Below are positions 42,534-50,472 of a stretch of 64,000 bases of DNA, in pieces (within the stretch, counting starts at the first letter, position 1; every line of letters begins with the position of its first letter). Both the position numbers and the translations under genes were made by a program. Below the pieces are notes generated by a model, which was given only the letters and a program-made list of their open reading frames with translations, was not told the origin of the DNA and ran no database searches. This stretch comes from Bifidobacterium breve (GTDB lineage Bacteria; Actinomycetota; Thermoleophilia; Solirubrobacterales; Solirubrobacteraceae). The stretch covers positions 1 through 64,000 of the forward strand of contig CAMCUD010000007.1 in NCBI GenBank assembly GCA_945878865.1, written 5' to 3'.

Positions 42534-43471
42534 GCGAGGCCGAGTCCAGCGAGGAGGTTGTCGACCGCAAGCTTGCTCGCGCGCAGCACGCCCTCGCGTG
42601 TGTTCGAGCCGTTGTGCGAGCCGAACACGCAGTCTGGGAAGGCTCGCAACGAACTGTTCTCTGGAAGAGGCTCCTCCTCGAAGACGTCCAGTGCCGCGGC
42701 CGCGAGCTTCCCGGAGCGCAGCGCGTCCACGAGCGCGAACTCGTCAACCAGGGGGCCCCGCGACACATTCACGAGCCTGGAGCCGTCCCGCATGAGCGAC
42801 AGACGAGCTGCGTTGACGATGTGCCGTGTGCTCGGTAGGAGGGGCGCGCAGAGGATCAGGTAGTCGGCCCGTGCGAAGACCTCTTCGAGGGACACGTACT
42901 GGGCTCCGATCTCCCGTGCGGCTTGCTCGGCAGCGTCTGTCACATCGTACGCGGCGACCCGCATCCCGAAGCCAAGCGCTCGGCGCCCAACCGCCTGGCC
43001 GATGCTGCCGAAGCCGACAATCCCGGCTGTAAGCCCACTGAGCGTCTGCCCCTCGACCTTGAGCCATTCGCCGCTCGCCACGGACGCGTGGATGCGATGG
43101 AGCTGCCGCGCCAACATGACCACAAACCCCATCGCAACGTCGGCGACTTCCTCCCCGAAGACGTTCGGGGTATTGGTCACCTTGATGCCAAGACGCTTCG
43201 CGGCGTCCTTGTCGATACCGTCGGTCCCAACACCCCACTTCGAGATGATCCGCATCCGCGAAGCGTGCTCTAGGACTCGAGCGGTCAGCGGGTCGTCTCC
43301 GGCGATCATCCCGTCGTACCGACCGATGACCTGGATCAGCTCATCCTCAGTGGGCTGCTGGACCACCGAAGGCTGGTCGACGGCGATGCCAAGATCCGCA
43401 AAGCGTGGTGCGAACTCGTGCCAACAGTTCTGCTGCTGGCGACACGTTACGAGAACCCGGAGTTCGGTCAT
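42530..43471 (-). CDS. D-2-hydroxyacid dehydrogenase (phosphoglycerate dehydrogenase-like)
   Basis: A 313-residue NAD-dependent D-2-hydroxyacid dehydrogenase. GIVGFGSIGQAVGRRALGFGMRVAAYD is the Rossmann fold, SRGPLVDEFALVDALRSG holds the catalytic-arginine region, AALDVFEEEPL the Glu block, and FGSHNGSNT carries His-equivalent residues (the usual GSH-xG is kept). It probably reduces a 2-keto acid or oxidises a hydroxy acid in the pathway of this operon. The ATG at 43471 abuts the CMP-sugar synthetase stop (TGATG); a TTG three bases earlier is an alternative. Confidence 0.88.
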   Translation of the reverse strand: MTELRVLVTCRQQQNCWHEFAPRFADLGIAVDQPSVVQQPTEDELIQVIGRYDGMIAGDDPLTARVLEHASRMRIISKWGVGTDGIDKDAAKRLGIKVTNTPNVFGEEVADVAMGFVVMLARQLHRIHASVASGEWLKVEGQTLSGLTAGIVGFGSIGQAVGRRALGFGMRVAAYDVTDAAEQAAREIGAQYVSLEEVFARADYLILCAPLLPSTRHIVNAARLSLMRDGSRLVNVSRGPLVDEFALVDALRSGKLAAAALDVFEEEPLPENSSLRAFPDCVFGSHNGSNTREGVLRASKLAVDNLLAGLGLA

Positions 43472-44148
43472 CAAGCTCGCCCCTGCATCGCGTAGAGCGC
43501 CTCAACCACGGTCCAGTCGACCTCCTCGTCGATGTCCCAGGCCTCAGCGGGATCAAGCTCGTACATGAGGGGTGTCGCGCCGATCCGATTGCCGCGCTTC
43601 TCGAGTGTTTCTCGAGTGAATGCGTACAGACACGAGTTCTCCTCGTAGACGGGCGGAAGGTCCTGCGTGCGAAGCAGGACTTCCGGGTTGTGATTGACCG
43701 CTCGACCATCCGGCCACCATAGGCGTGTTTGAAGCGGCGTCACCGTGAACAACGAGTCGTATGTGTCACGATTACTCAGGAATGCGTCGAGTGCCTCGGT
43801 GATCGTCTCTGTTCGCAAGAGCGGATTGGTGCTGTGCGTCTGCACGTACAGGTCCGCCGCCACCTGCGAGACGTCATAGAGCAGGACCTCGTTCATCGGG
43901 ACATCCCCGCCGTACAGGCGCTCCGGGCGCGGAATCACGCGGATCTCCGGGAACGCCCTCTTCGCATCCTCGGTGATCAGGTCCGAATCCGTATCGATCA
44001 CAACCTCGCTGATCCGCGGGCAGTCAAGTAGCGATTGGACGATATGGTGAAAGAGCGGCCGCCCGCCGAGAGGACGGTAGTTCTTCCCCTTGACGCGTTC
44101 GCTGCTGTGACGCATAGGCACGAAGGCCACGATCCGCTCATCAGCCAT
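43471..44148 (-). CDS. CMP-sugar synthetase (acylneuraminate cytidylyltransferase family)
   Basis: A 225-residue NeuA/KdsB-family nucleotidyltransferase. FVPMRHSSERVKGKNYRPLGGRPL is the CTP-binding N-terminus, IDTDSD the metal site, and QTHSTNPLLRTETI the family QxTSPL-like block with Thr to His/Ser changes. It should activate an acidic sugar with CMP. No sialic, legionaminic or Kdo synthase (NeuB/KdsA) is in the window, so the substrate is not known and I do not name it neuA. The ATG overlaps the upstream stop by eight bases. Confidence 0.85.
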   Translation of the reverse strand: MADERIVAFVPMRHSSERVKGKNYRPLGGRPLFHHIVQSLLDCPRISEVVIDTDSDLITEDAKRAFPEIRVIPRPERLYGGDVPMNEVLLYDVSQVAADLYVQTHSTNPLLRTETITEALDAFLSNRDTYDSLFTVTPLQTRLWWPDGRAVNHNPEVLLRTQDLPPVYEENSCLYAFTRETLEKRGNRIGATPLMYELDPAEAWDIDEEVDWTVVEALYAMQGRA

Positions 44149-44809
44149 GTGAGTGTCTGTCTCCTTCTCGTGTGAGGGGACGAAGCGCTACCCGCGCCGG
44201 TGCCGCTTCCGCACCATCAAGCGCGATCGGCAAACAGATCATGTCGTGCCATCCCGGAATCGCCGCGGCCAAGTTGAGGCCCTCGATGATCACCATGCCA
44301 GCGCCGAGAATGATGACGTGAGCGTCGGGAGGATCGTCGTAGCGTTGGATTGAGAGATAGTCGATACCGATGACATCGATACCGCGCGCACGTACCCACG
44401 CGGCCCCGCTGGCGCTCAGTGCGACGTACTGCTCACGGAACGGTGTGCGGTAGAGCTCGGGATCATCGGAGTTTGCCGTCCGAAGCAGCAGGCGCCGCAC
44501 GCCGAGGTCCACGCCAGCCGCCTCGAGCGTCTCTGCGTCGACTACCTCGGCCGCACCCGTGCTGACAACCTGCGTAGGCCCGTTCAGCCTCGCGAGGTCG
44601 ATGTCCTCGACGGTTATGCCGTCATCGATGAAGTGCCGCGGCGCGTCGATGTGCGTACCGCAGTGGACGTCCATGCGCAGCTCTGTCGCGTTCGCCGGAT
44701 CGCCGGCGGCACGCGAGAGCAGTGCTCGGCGTTGGGTCCCAGGGCTTCCTGGCCAAACGGGCAGTTCGCCGGTGAGCCCCACACTCACGTCAACGATCGG
44801 GGGCGTCAA
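44141..44809 (-). CDS. Cyclase-family metal hydrolase (kynurenine formamidase fold)
   Basis: A 222-residue protein of the cyclase/Arylformamidase family. The metal motif [12 protein letters not shown] and the N-terminal [18 protein letters not shown] are signature elements. Members hydrolyse formamides, amides or lactones. In a polysaccharide operon it might open a lactone or remove an acyl group from a sugar acid. I prefer the TTG at 44809, which overlaps the epimerase stop as TTGA, over a GTG at 44833 that would overlap by 28 bases. Confidence 0.82.
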   Translation of the reverse strand: MTPPIVDVSVGLTGELPVWPGSPGTQRRALLSRAAGDPANATELRMDVHCGTHIDAPRHFIDDGITVEDIDLARLNGPTQVVSTGAAEVVDAETLEAAGVDLGVRRLLLRTANSDDPELYRTPFREQYVALSASGAAWVRARGIDVIGIDYLSIQRYDDPPDAHVIILGAGMVIIEGLNLAAAIPGWHDMICLPIALDGAEAAPARVALRPLTREGDRHSHG

Positions 44810-45888
44810 CTCGGCGTAGGCGCTGAGTTCCACCGTTCCACGTTGAAGTCGTGGATTTCCTGCAGCACCTCGTCGATGCCGAAATGCAGTTTCCAGTCCG
44901 GGTAATCACGCTTGAAGGCGTCCAGGTCGCTGATCCACCAGCGGTGATCCCCGATCCTGGCCTCGTCCGACAACGAGTAGTCGAGCTTCTTGCCGCTGAT
45001 GTGCTCGCACTTGGCAATCGCCTCGAGCATCGAGACGTTGGACTCACGGCCGCCACCGAGGTTGTAAACGGCAGCCGCCCTCGGGCTCCGGTGAAACGCA
45101 TCAAACGCTCGCACCACGTCGTACGCATGGATGTTGTCGCGAACCTGCTTTCCGCCGTACCCGAAGATCGTGTACGGGTCCCCCGTGACAGTGCACCGCA
45201 TCAGGTACGCGAGGAAGCCGTGGAGCTTCGCCCCTGCGTGCTGTGGCCCAGTCAGGCAGCCACCACGAAAACACACCGTCGGCATGTCGAAGTACCGGCC
45301 GTACTCCTGCACAAGGAGGTCCGCGGCCACCTTTGAGACTCCAAACAGCGAGTGCGTGCAGTGGTCGATGGACATCGAGGTCGGGACCCCGCCGTAGTAC
45401 TCGTGGCCAGCGGGCAGTTCAAGCCGCGTGCTGGTCTCCTGAAGCGGCAGGAAATTTGGCGTGTCGCCGTAGACCTTGTTTGTCGAGGTGAAGACAAAGG
45501 TCGCGTCAGGCGCGTGTGCACGGGCCGCCTCGAGGAGATTCAAGGTCCCGCCTGCATTGACGCCAAAATCCGTCTGCGGTTCCTTGGCAGCCCAGTCGTG
45601 GGAAGGCTGGGCCGCGGTATGGACGATCAGTTCGAGATCGCCCGCGTTATCCGCCACAACCTTCATAACCGCGTCAGCGTCCCGAATGTCGATCGACAGC
45701 GGGACGAAAGCGTCGAGCTTATGGGCGAGCCGCTGGGTCGTTGGCGACGTGGAAGCCTCGGCGCCGAAGAAGTACGACCGCATGTCGTTGTCCAGCCCAA
45801 TCACTCGGTAGCCGCGCTCGGTGACGAAGTACTCGACGGCCTCGGAGCCGATGAGGCCGCCCGACCCGGTGACAATCGCTGTAGGCAA
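44806..45888 (-). CDS. NAD-dependent sugar epimerase, CDP-paratose 2-epimerase-like
   Basis: A 360-residue extended SDR. The cofactor loop is [15 protein letters not shown], followed by [13 protein letters not shown] and [33 protein letters not shown] and [21 protein letters not shown] are hallmarks of the CDP-tyvelose/paratose epimerase group. The catalytic YxxxK position reads LFGVSK, so Phe stands in place of Tyr. The TTG at 45888 has GGAG eight bases upstream. It heads the minus operon 45888-41817. The true substrate is uncertain because no other CDP-dideoxysugar genes are present. Confidence 0.85.
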   Translation of the reverse strand: MPTAIVTGSGGLIGSEAVEYFVTERGYRVIGLDNDMRSYFFGAEASTSPTTQRLAHKLDAFVPLSIDIRDADAVMKVVADNAGDLELIVHTAAQPSHDWAAKEPQTDFGVNAGGTLNLLEAARAHAPDATFVFTSTNKVYGDTPNFLPLQETSTRLELPAGHEYYGGVPTSMSIDHCTHSLFGVSKVAADLLVQEYGRYFDMPTVCFRGGCLTGPQHAGAKLHGFLAYLMRCTVTGDPYTIFGYGGKQVRDNIHAYDVVRAFDAFHRSPRAAAVYNLGGGRESNVSMLEAIAKCEHISGKKLDYSLSDEARIGDHRWWISDLDAFKRDYPDWKLHFGIDEVLQEIHDFNVERWNSAPTPS

Positions 45889-46275
45889 GTAGAGCTCCGT
45901 TCCGTGATGCCGACGCCAGTTGAGGGAAACGCGGGCAGTCGCGCCAAGAGATGACGGGAGGCTATCGCTACCGCGTCGTCGTCAGCTCGCCCATGGGTAC
46001 AAACTGACGCCCCCGCGGTTGGCCCGTGGGTGGCCGCGAATCACACTGGCCCCGGCCGTGCGACCGGCGGCGGGTCCCCCACACCGTGGGCAGCGGCCCG
46101 CAGCCGCGACAGTCGGCGAGTCTGAGACTGACCTTCGCGAAGGCCGTGGCATTCGAGCTGCGCACCCGGATTGCGCATGCAAAGCAAAGGACGAGCGGCG
46201 GATCTGCCGCAGGTTGGCGACGCTCGTGCACACACCGAGCGAGCCAACGACGCAAGAGCAATGGGATACCAACCG
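45889..46275. other. Intergenic region with no supported gene
   Basis: A 387-base gap between the epimerase start and the polymerase-like stop on the minus strand. It contains a strong hairpin (46213-46248), the palindrome CCTTCGCGAAGG at 46132-46143 and a local AGTCT-G-AGACT repeat. Several short open frames on both strands have no start site or family support. Confidence 0.6.
46213..46248 (-). terminator. Hairpin terminator after polymerase-like gene
   Basis: GTTGGC pairs with GCCAAC, and inside it CGCTCG pairs with CGAGCG, with a 2x1 internal loop and a nine-base apical loop. It starts 27 bases past the stop at 46276 on the minus strand. No U-tract. Confidence 0.6.
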
Positions 46276-47625
46276 TCATCCCACGCGCGTCTGCGCGGCG
46301 CGTCGCGGACCTCGTCTGCCGCTCTGGATGATCACGACACCCCAGGCGAGGAAAAGTCCGTAGCTGAAGTAGTCCGTGTAGAGCAGTGATTGGAACGCAC
46401 CGAAGCCGAACAGCACGGCAGCGTAGGACTCCAGCGCGTGGTAGAACGCTCCGCCTGTCATCTCGAACAAGTTTCGTGCCCAGGCCATGAAGACGCCAAG
46501 TAGCGCGTAGAAGATGACCGCGCCGATCGGGCTGAAGTCAGCGACGAGATCGCGAAGCCCGGTCGCCCAAGCGTTGTCAAGGTAGCCCCGGCTTGAGAAC
46601 GGGAGGAACACCTTCCGACGGGCCTTCTGCCACTGATCGGTGTTGTCGTCGCCGAGGTAGGAGCTGAGGAGCTGTGCCGGCAGCGGGAACGAGTACTGGC
46701 CGAGCAAGGGGGCAGGCACCGTGGTTTGCTGCATCCAGAACGTGAGGCTGGGAAGTGGCGTCGAGAAGTAGGAGAACTGAAGTACCGACGACCCAAGCGT
46801 CTCGTTGCGGTTGGCTGGCGCCTTGATCCACGGCTTGTACTCCGCGCGTCCGGTCACACGCAGAAGGTAAGACGGGTCGCTGTCCTTCTGCCGCTGTTGG
46901 CTGAAAGTCGTGACGAAGTACCAGCCGGCCACGACCGCGACTCCAAGCAGGGCCGTCGTGCGAACATCGAAGCGCAGAATCGGTCGACCACGCAGCCAGA
47001 GCGCACACAGAAGTAGGAGGATCGCGACGATGATCGTTTGTCGCCCGCCGAAGTACGCAAACGCGACGAACACGATCAAACCGAAGTTCGCCCACGCCAG
47101 TGCTCGGTTGTGCGTGAGCCGCGCGGACAGCACGAGGTAGAGAAAGCTGCAGGGAGAGAGGAACGAACCGAGGAGCGCGAACGGTCCGCCGAATCCGCCG
47201 GATGCCGCCGATCCAAGGGACTCTTCTCGCACCTCGCTGAGGTTTGCGATGAGAATCGACGGGTTAATCGAGATTCCGGTCCTGCTTGCTCCATACAGCA
47301 AAGCGAGGTTCCCGATAACGCCTGCAGCGCCGATAATCGGCATCAGATCAGCGTCGATCCGTTGACGCCAGTACTTGTTTGGTGGCGTTCTCGCGGGCTT
47401 GCGAGCGCTGGCGTACCCGATGGTGGCGGCTGCGATGCAACTTGCCACGAAGAGGTCGACGAGCCAGGAGTACTTGACCGTATACGTCAGTACCGGCACG
47501 GCGGCCATGACGACGCTGGCGGTCCAGAAATAGAGGCCGAACCTGATCCCGCTACGCCCACCGTCTCTTCGCCGTACCCCGACAAATGCGACGACGAGGA
47601 CGACGCTCGTGATCGGGAACAGCAC
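46276..47625 (-). CDS. O-antigen polymerase-like membrane protein (Wzy-like)
   Basis: A 449-residue polytopic protein with about 11-12 hydrophobic segments and a large hydrophilic loop (about 240-340) that contains SYFSTPLPSLTFWMQQ and RGYLDNAWATGLRDLVADFS. Such an extended outer loop and low sequence identity are typical of Wzy polymerases. It has no Wzy_C/WaaL signature, so it is distinct from the ligase-like protein at 34756. GTG start, four bases after the stop of a 27-residue membrane peptide. Function is assigned by topology and by the flippase and glycosyltransferases nearby. Confidence 0.75.
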   Translation of the reverse strand: MLFPITSVVLVVAFVGVRRRDGGRSGIRFGLYFWTASVVMAAVPVLTYTVKYSWLVDLFVASCIAAATIGYASARKPARTPPNKYWRQRIDADLMPIIGAAGVIGNLALLYGASRTGISINPSILIANLSEVREESLGSAASGGFGGPFALLGSFLSPCSFLYLVLSARLTHNRALAWANFGLIVFVAFAYFGGRQTIIVAILLLLCALWLRGRPILRFDVRTTALLGVAVVAGWYFVTTFSQQRQKDSDPSYLLRVTGRAEYKPWIKAPANRNETLGSSVLQFSYFSTPLPSLTFWMQQTTVPAPLLGQYSFPLPAQLLSSYLGDDNTDQWQKARRKVFLPFSSRGYLDNAWATGLRDLVADFSPIGAVIFYALLGVFMAWARNLFEMTGGAFYHALESYAAVLFGFGAFQSLLYTDYFSYGLFLAWGVVIIQSGRRGPRRAAQTRVG

Positions 47626-47629
47626 GTCC

Positions 47630-47713
47630 TCAGCCGAGGAACTGGACGATCGCGAACCCGAGAACGAGAGACGCCACGATGGCCAGGAGCGCGGCGAGGA
47701 TGTTCATGCTCAT
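47630..47713 (-). CDS. 27-residue hydrophobic membrane peptide
   Basis: A short frame encodes MSMNILAALLAIVASLV followed by LGFAIVQFLG and a TGA stop, a single membrane helix with almost no soluble part. The ATG is preceded by TACGAT at six bases and TGGTCA 17 bases further up, a good promoter layout for this region. The stop is four bases before the GTG of the Wzy-like gene. It could be a leader peptide, a small subunit of the polymerase, or a chance frame; the promoter alignment favours expression. Confidence 0.5.
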   Translation of the reverse strand: MSMNILAALLAIVASLVLGFAIVQFLG

Positions 47714-47719
47714 CGCCGC

Positions 47720-47748
47720 ATCGTAGACCGCACGGCGTCACTTGACCA
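47720..47748 (-). promoter_or_regulatory. Promoter of membrane peptide-wzy-like unit
   Basis: -10 TACGAT (47720-47725) lies six bases before the ATG at 47713. -35 TGGTCA (47743-47748) lies 17 bases upstream of it. This is the clearest two-box promoter in the window. Confidence 0.5.
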
Positions 47749-48053
47749 CGGCGGAGCAGACCGTCGCCGTACGAGGACGAAGCGACGCCTCCGAGGGCGC
47801 GGCATCCCGCCGCGAGCGAGTCGACATCCGCGCTGATGGATATCGGGGCGTGCGGGCCGACGATCGTTTGGACGCCCGATGGCACGTAAACTGGCCGCCG
47901 CCGCAGGTACCGGTGGCGCTCGTGCAAGCGCAGTACCACAGTGCCTCACCCTCTTCGCTATTGCGATCACTGGTACGCGCTGCGGCGTTGTTCAATCGAG
48001 CCCAGGCCAATCCGTCGGGGTACCACCAGACCCCACCGCCTTACTTGAGCGTC

Positions 48054-48059
48054 TAGGCT
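48054..48059 (+). promoter_or_regulatory. Putative -10 box of FkbM methyltransferase gene
   Basis: TAGGCT ten bases before the ATG at 48070. No convincing -35. Confidence 0.35.
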
Positions 48060-48069
48060 TTCGCGGCTC

Positions 48070-48822
48070 ATGTGGACCGCTAAGGCGAAGGATCGACTCA
48101 CTGGCACTCGGGCCGAGGACGCTGCTCGGCGGCTCATGCGGGCCGTCAAGCCGGCGCCCTTGTCCGTACCACTCGCGAAAGCGCAGCTGTACGACGCCCA
48201 GACGGCGGAGGTCGCCCGGCGAGTGCTTGGTTCAGGCGGGAACGCGATCGACGTGGGTGCTAACCGCGGTGAGATCCTCCGCGAGATCATCTCGGCTTCG
48301 CCCCGCGGCGAGCATGTCGCAGTCGAGCCGTTGCCGCGGTACGCCAAAGGCTTACGCCGGAAGTTCCCCACCGTAACGGTCTACGAAGCGGCGTTGTCAG
48401 ACCAGCCCGGCACTGCCCGTTTCCGCCGCGTGATCGGCGCCGCCGAGGAGAGCAGCCTCGACGGTCTCGGTCACCAAGTCGATGGCGCGCCCACCGAGTA
48501 CTTCGACGTCAACGTCATGACGCTTGACCAAGTTGCGCCCGACCCGGTTCACTTCGTAAAGATCGATGCTGAGCACGCGGAGTACCAGATCTTGCTTGGC
48601 GCCGACCGCGTGCTAGCGCAGCGTCCAGTGATCGCGTTCGAGTTAGGGGCTAACCAGACGAAGGTCTGGGACCTCTTGACTTCACGGGGCTATGAACTGC
48701 ACCGGCTGTTCGAGTGGCTCCACGGCGATGTCCCGCCAGCGCGATCAATCGACGAACTGCGCCACGGCGTTGTCGGGGAGTACTTCTTCTTGGCAGTTCC
48801 CTCGAGCCCTAGCCGGCCCTGA
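48070..48822 (+). CDS. FkbM-family methyltransferase
   Basis: A 250-residue SAM-dependent methyltransferase. NAIDVGANRGEILREI is the SAM loop, VAVEPLP the adenosine-binding strand, and VHFVKIDAEHAEYQILLGA the FkbM hallmark (KIDxEGxE pattern with His for Gly). In glycan loci FkbM enzymes O-methylate sugars. Single gene, convergent with the flippase, overlapping it by 14 bases at the 3' ends (48809-48822). Confidence 0.88.
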   Translation: MWTAKAKDRLTGTRAEDAARRLMRAVKPAPLSVPLAKAQLYDAQTAEVARRVLGSGGNAIDVGANRGEILREIISASPRGEHVAVEPLPRYAKGLRRKFPTVTVYEAALSDQPGTARFRRVIGAAEESSLDGLGHQVDGAPTEYFDVNVMTLDQVAPDPVHFVKIDAEHAEYQILLGADRVLAQRPVIAFELGANQTKVWDLLTSRGYELHRLFEWLHGDVPPARSIDELRHGVVGEYFFLAVPSSPSRP

Positions 48823-50317
48823 ACCGCACCCGAGGGCCGTACAGCGCGCCGGCGGCAGCGATCGCGAACAGGACGAACCATGCGATGCCGACGGCCGTCG
48901 CGGCGGCCGGTCCCTCGGGAGCCGTCGCTGTGCCAGCGGCGAACGCCGCGAGTGCCGCCGCGACAATCACGGACACCTTCCGCCACTCGTATCGCACGGG
49001 GTTGTGGCGCGCATGCGCCCACGCGTAGATCAGGACGAGGAGCACCAGATACCCGGCAGCTGACGCGACCGCCGCCGCGGTGATTCCACCTGTCGGGACA
49101 AGTAGGAACAGCAGTCCGATGTTGATTCCCGCGCTAATCGCCGTGGCGACCCACGCAAAGGTCCGCCGCCCGACACCGAGGGTCGCACCGTTCATGGGAA
49201 TGAAATAGAGGCCCAGAAACCCGTATCCGAGAGCGAGCCACGGAACCAACGGTGCCGCCTCGTGGTACGAAGCTGGCGTGAGCAGTTCGACCAGTGGGGG
49301 GCCGGTTAGCGCGGCGCCGAGTGTCAGGGCAACGACGACGGCGATCTGGAGCATCACGACGCGATCGAGCTCTTCTTGGACGCCGTCCTCGGCTCCTGCC
49401 CTCGCGTACGTCGGCACGAACGCCTGATTCAACGCGATCACCAGCATCATCACCACACTCGCGATATTGGCGGCAAGGGTGTACACGCCAAGGTCCGCAC
49501 CGCTCACCATCCCGGCGATCACGCCGCGATCCGCGACCTGGAGGGCCCAGTGCGACGCCAAGTGCGGGATGAGGGGCAAGCTGAAGACCACCGCAGTCCA
49601 CGTCAACGGCCAGTTGAACGACCCCTTCCAGTTCCATGGAACGACGGCGAGAGCGGTCAGGAGTGTGGCCGCGTTGGCGAGCGCCGCGGCGGCCATCCAG
49701 CCCTTCACCCCAAGATCCAGGCCGACGACGAAGACGAGCGTGAGGCCGACAGTGCCGATGCCCGTGACGGCCGTCATCCATAGGTATCCGCGCAGGTCGT
49801 GTCGAGCTCGCAGGACTGTCAATGGGAGTGTCGTGCCGGCGACGAACAGAGCCGATGCAACGAGAGTGAGGGCGATCTCTTCCCCGTCAGCGTGTGCGAT
49901 CTCACCCGCGAAAGGCCACGCCACGGCCGAGAGGACGACGCTGGAGACAAGGGGGTAGACAACGAGGAACCGCCAAACGGAGTCGAGGTATTCCTGCTGC
50001 CTCGCGGGCTCCTTCGCGAGTTGGAAGTAGTTGCGGTTGATCGAGGTCTCGAGCGCGGCCGAAAAGAGCACGCCGACGCCACCGTAGACCGCGATGAGGA
50101 CCCCGAGGGTTCCGTACTCAGCCGGCGAGATCGCCCGCGTGTATACGGGCAGTAGCAGTAGCCCAATCGCACGCTGGATTGTGAAGCCCAACGAGTAGAC
50201 AGCCGCGCTGAGCAGAGAACGAAGCGCGCCAACCGGTCGATCGCTCGCCGAGGCTGGAGCTCCGTCCGCCGAGCCGGCAACGGGCTCCGTCGCGTCAGAG
50301 GTGCTGGGAGTCGACAA
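48809..50317 (-). CDS. Lipid-linked polysaccharide flippase (Wzx-like, MATE/MVF fold)
   Basis: A 502-residue membrane protein with about 14 helices. A Ser/Thr/Asp-rich N-terminal tail of about 25 residues precedes the first helix (SAAVYSLGFTIQRAIGLLLLPVYTR). PAEYGTLGVLIAVYGGVGVL and WALQVADRGVIAGMVSGADLGVYTLAANIA are typical of Wzx/RfbX proteins. It should flip undecaprenyl-linked repeat units outward. I prefer the TTG at 50317, eight bases after TACCTT. A GTG at 50338 gives 509 residues and is a fair alternative. It works with the Wzy-like and BY-kinase proteins. Confidence 0.9.
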   Translation of the reverse strand: MSTPSTSDATEPVAGSADGAPASASDRPVGALRSLLSAAVYSLGFTIQRAIGLLLLPVYTRAISPAEYGTLGVLIAVYGGVGVLFSAALETSINRNYFQLAKEPARQQEYLDSVWRFLVVYPLVSSVVLSAVAWPFAGEIAHADGEEIALTLVASALFVAGTTLPLTVLRARHDLRGYLWMTAVTGIGTVGLTLVFVVGLDLGVKGWMAAAALANAATLLTALAVVPWNWKGSFNWPLTWTAVVFSLPLIPHLASHWALQVADRGVIAGMVSGADLGVYTLAANIASVVMMLVIALNQAFVPTYARAGAEDGVQEELDRVVMLQIAVVVALTLGAALTGPPLVELLTPASYHEAAPLVPWLALGYGFLGLYFIPMNGATLGVGRRTFAWVATAISAGINIGLLFLLVPTGGITAAAVASAAGYLVLLVLIYAWAHARHNPVRYEWRKVSVIVAAALAAFAAGTATAPEGPAAATAVGIAWFVLFAIAAAGALYGPRVRFRAG

Positions 50318-50325
50318 CGCTCTTG

Positions 50326-50331
50326 AAGGTA
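50326..50331 (-). promoter_or_regulatory. Putative -10 box of flippase gene
   Basis: TACCTT eight bases before the TTG at 50317. If the GTG at 50338 is the true start, this box is internal and irrelevant. Confidence 0.3.
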
Positions 50332-50472
50332 GCGTCACCTTCTTGCGCGCGCAGGAGACGACGCCCGGTTTGCGCTTGCTAGGGTCCGCGCCCTCGCCCC
50401 TGTTGTACGCCTCGAGAAAGGAATCCTCTGCGCAGCGAACTCGTAGCATCGGCCGTACGAGCGCGACGAGGC

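Larger units (their letters stand above)
47714..48069. other. Divergent intergenic region with promoters for both sides
   Basis: A 356-base gap between the minus-strand membrane peptide and the plus-strand FkbM gene. A promoter for the minus side lies at 47720-47748 and a -10-like TAGGCT for the plus side at 48054-48059. Several open frames up to 104 codons exist on both strands but none has a start signal or recognisable domain. Confidence 0.6.

Noticed and set aside
43471-44148. Naming the CMP-sugar synthetase neuA and calling the locus sialic acid biosynthesis
   Set aside because: No NeuB, NeuC or other sialic acid enzymes in the window, and the QxTSPL-type block is altered.
46132-46143. 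CCTTCGCGAAGG palindrome as regulator site
   Set aside because: Not next to any promoter or start; 12-base palindromes of this kind are common in GC-rich DNA.
45968-46279. Open frames of about 70-150 codons on both strands in the 45889-46275 gap
   Set aside because: They overlap each other on both strands, have no start signal or recognisable domain, and the interval contains a terminator hairpin.
47742-48056. A 104-codon plus-strand frame in the 47714-48069 gap
   Set aside because: Competes with equally long minus-strand frames, lacks a start signal and is composed of residues typical of GC-rich shadow frames.
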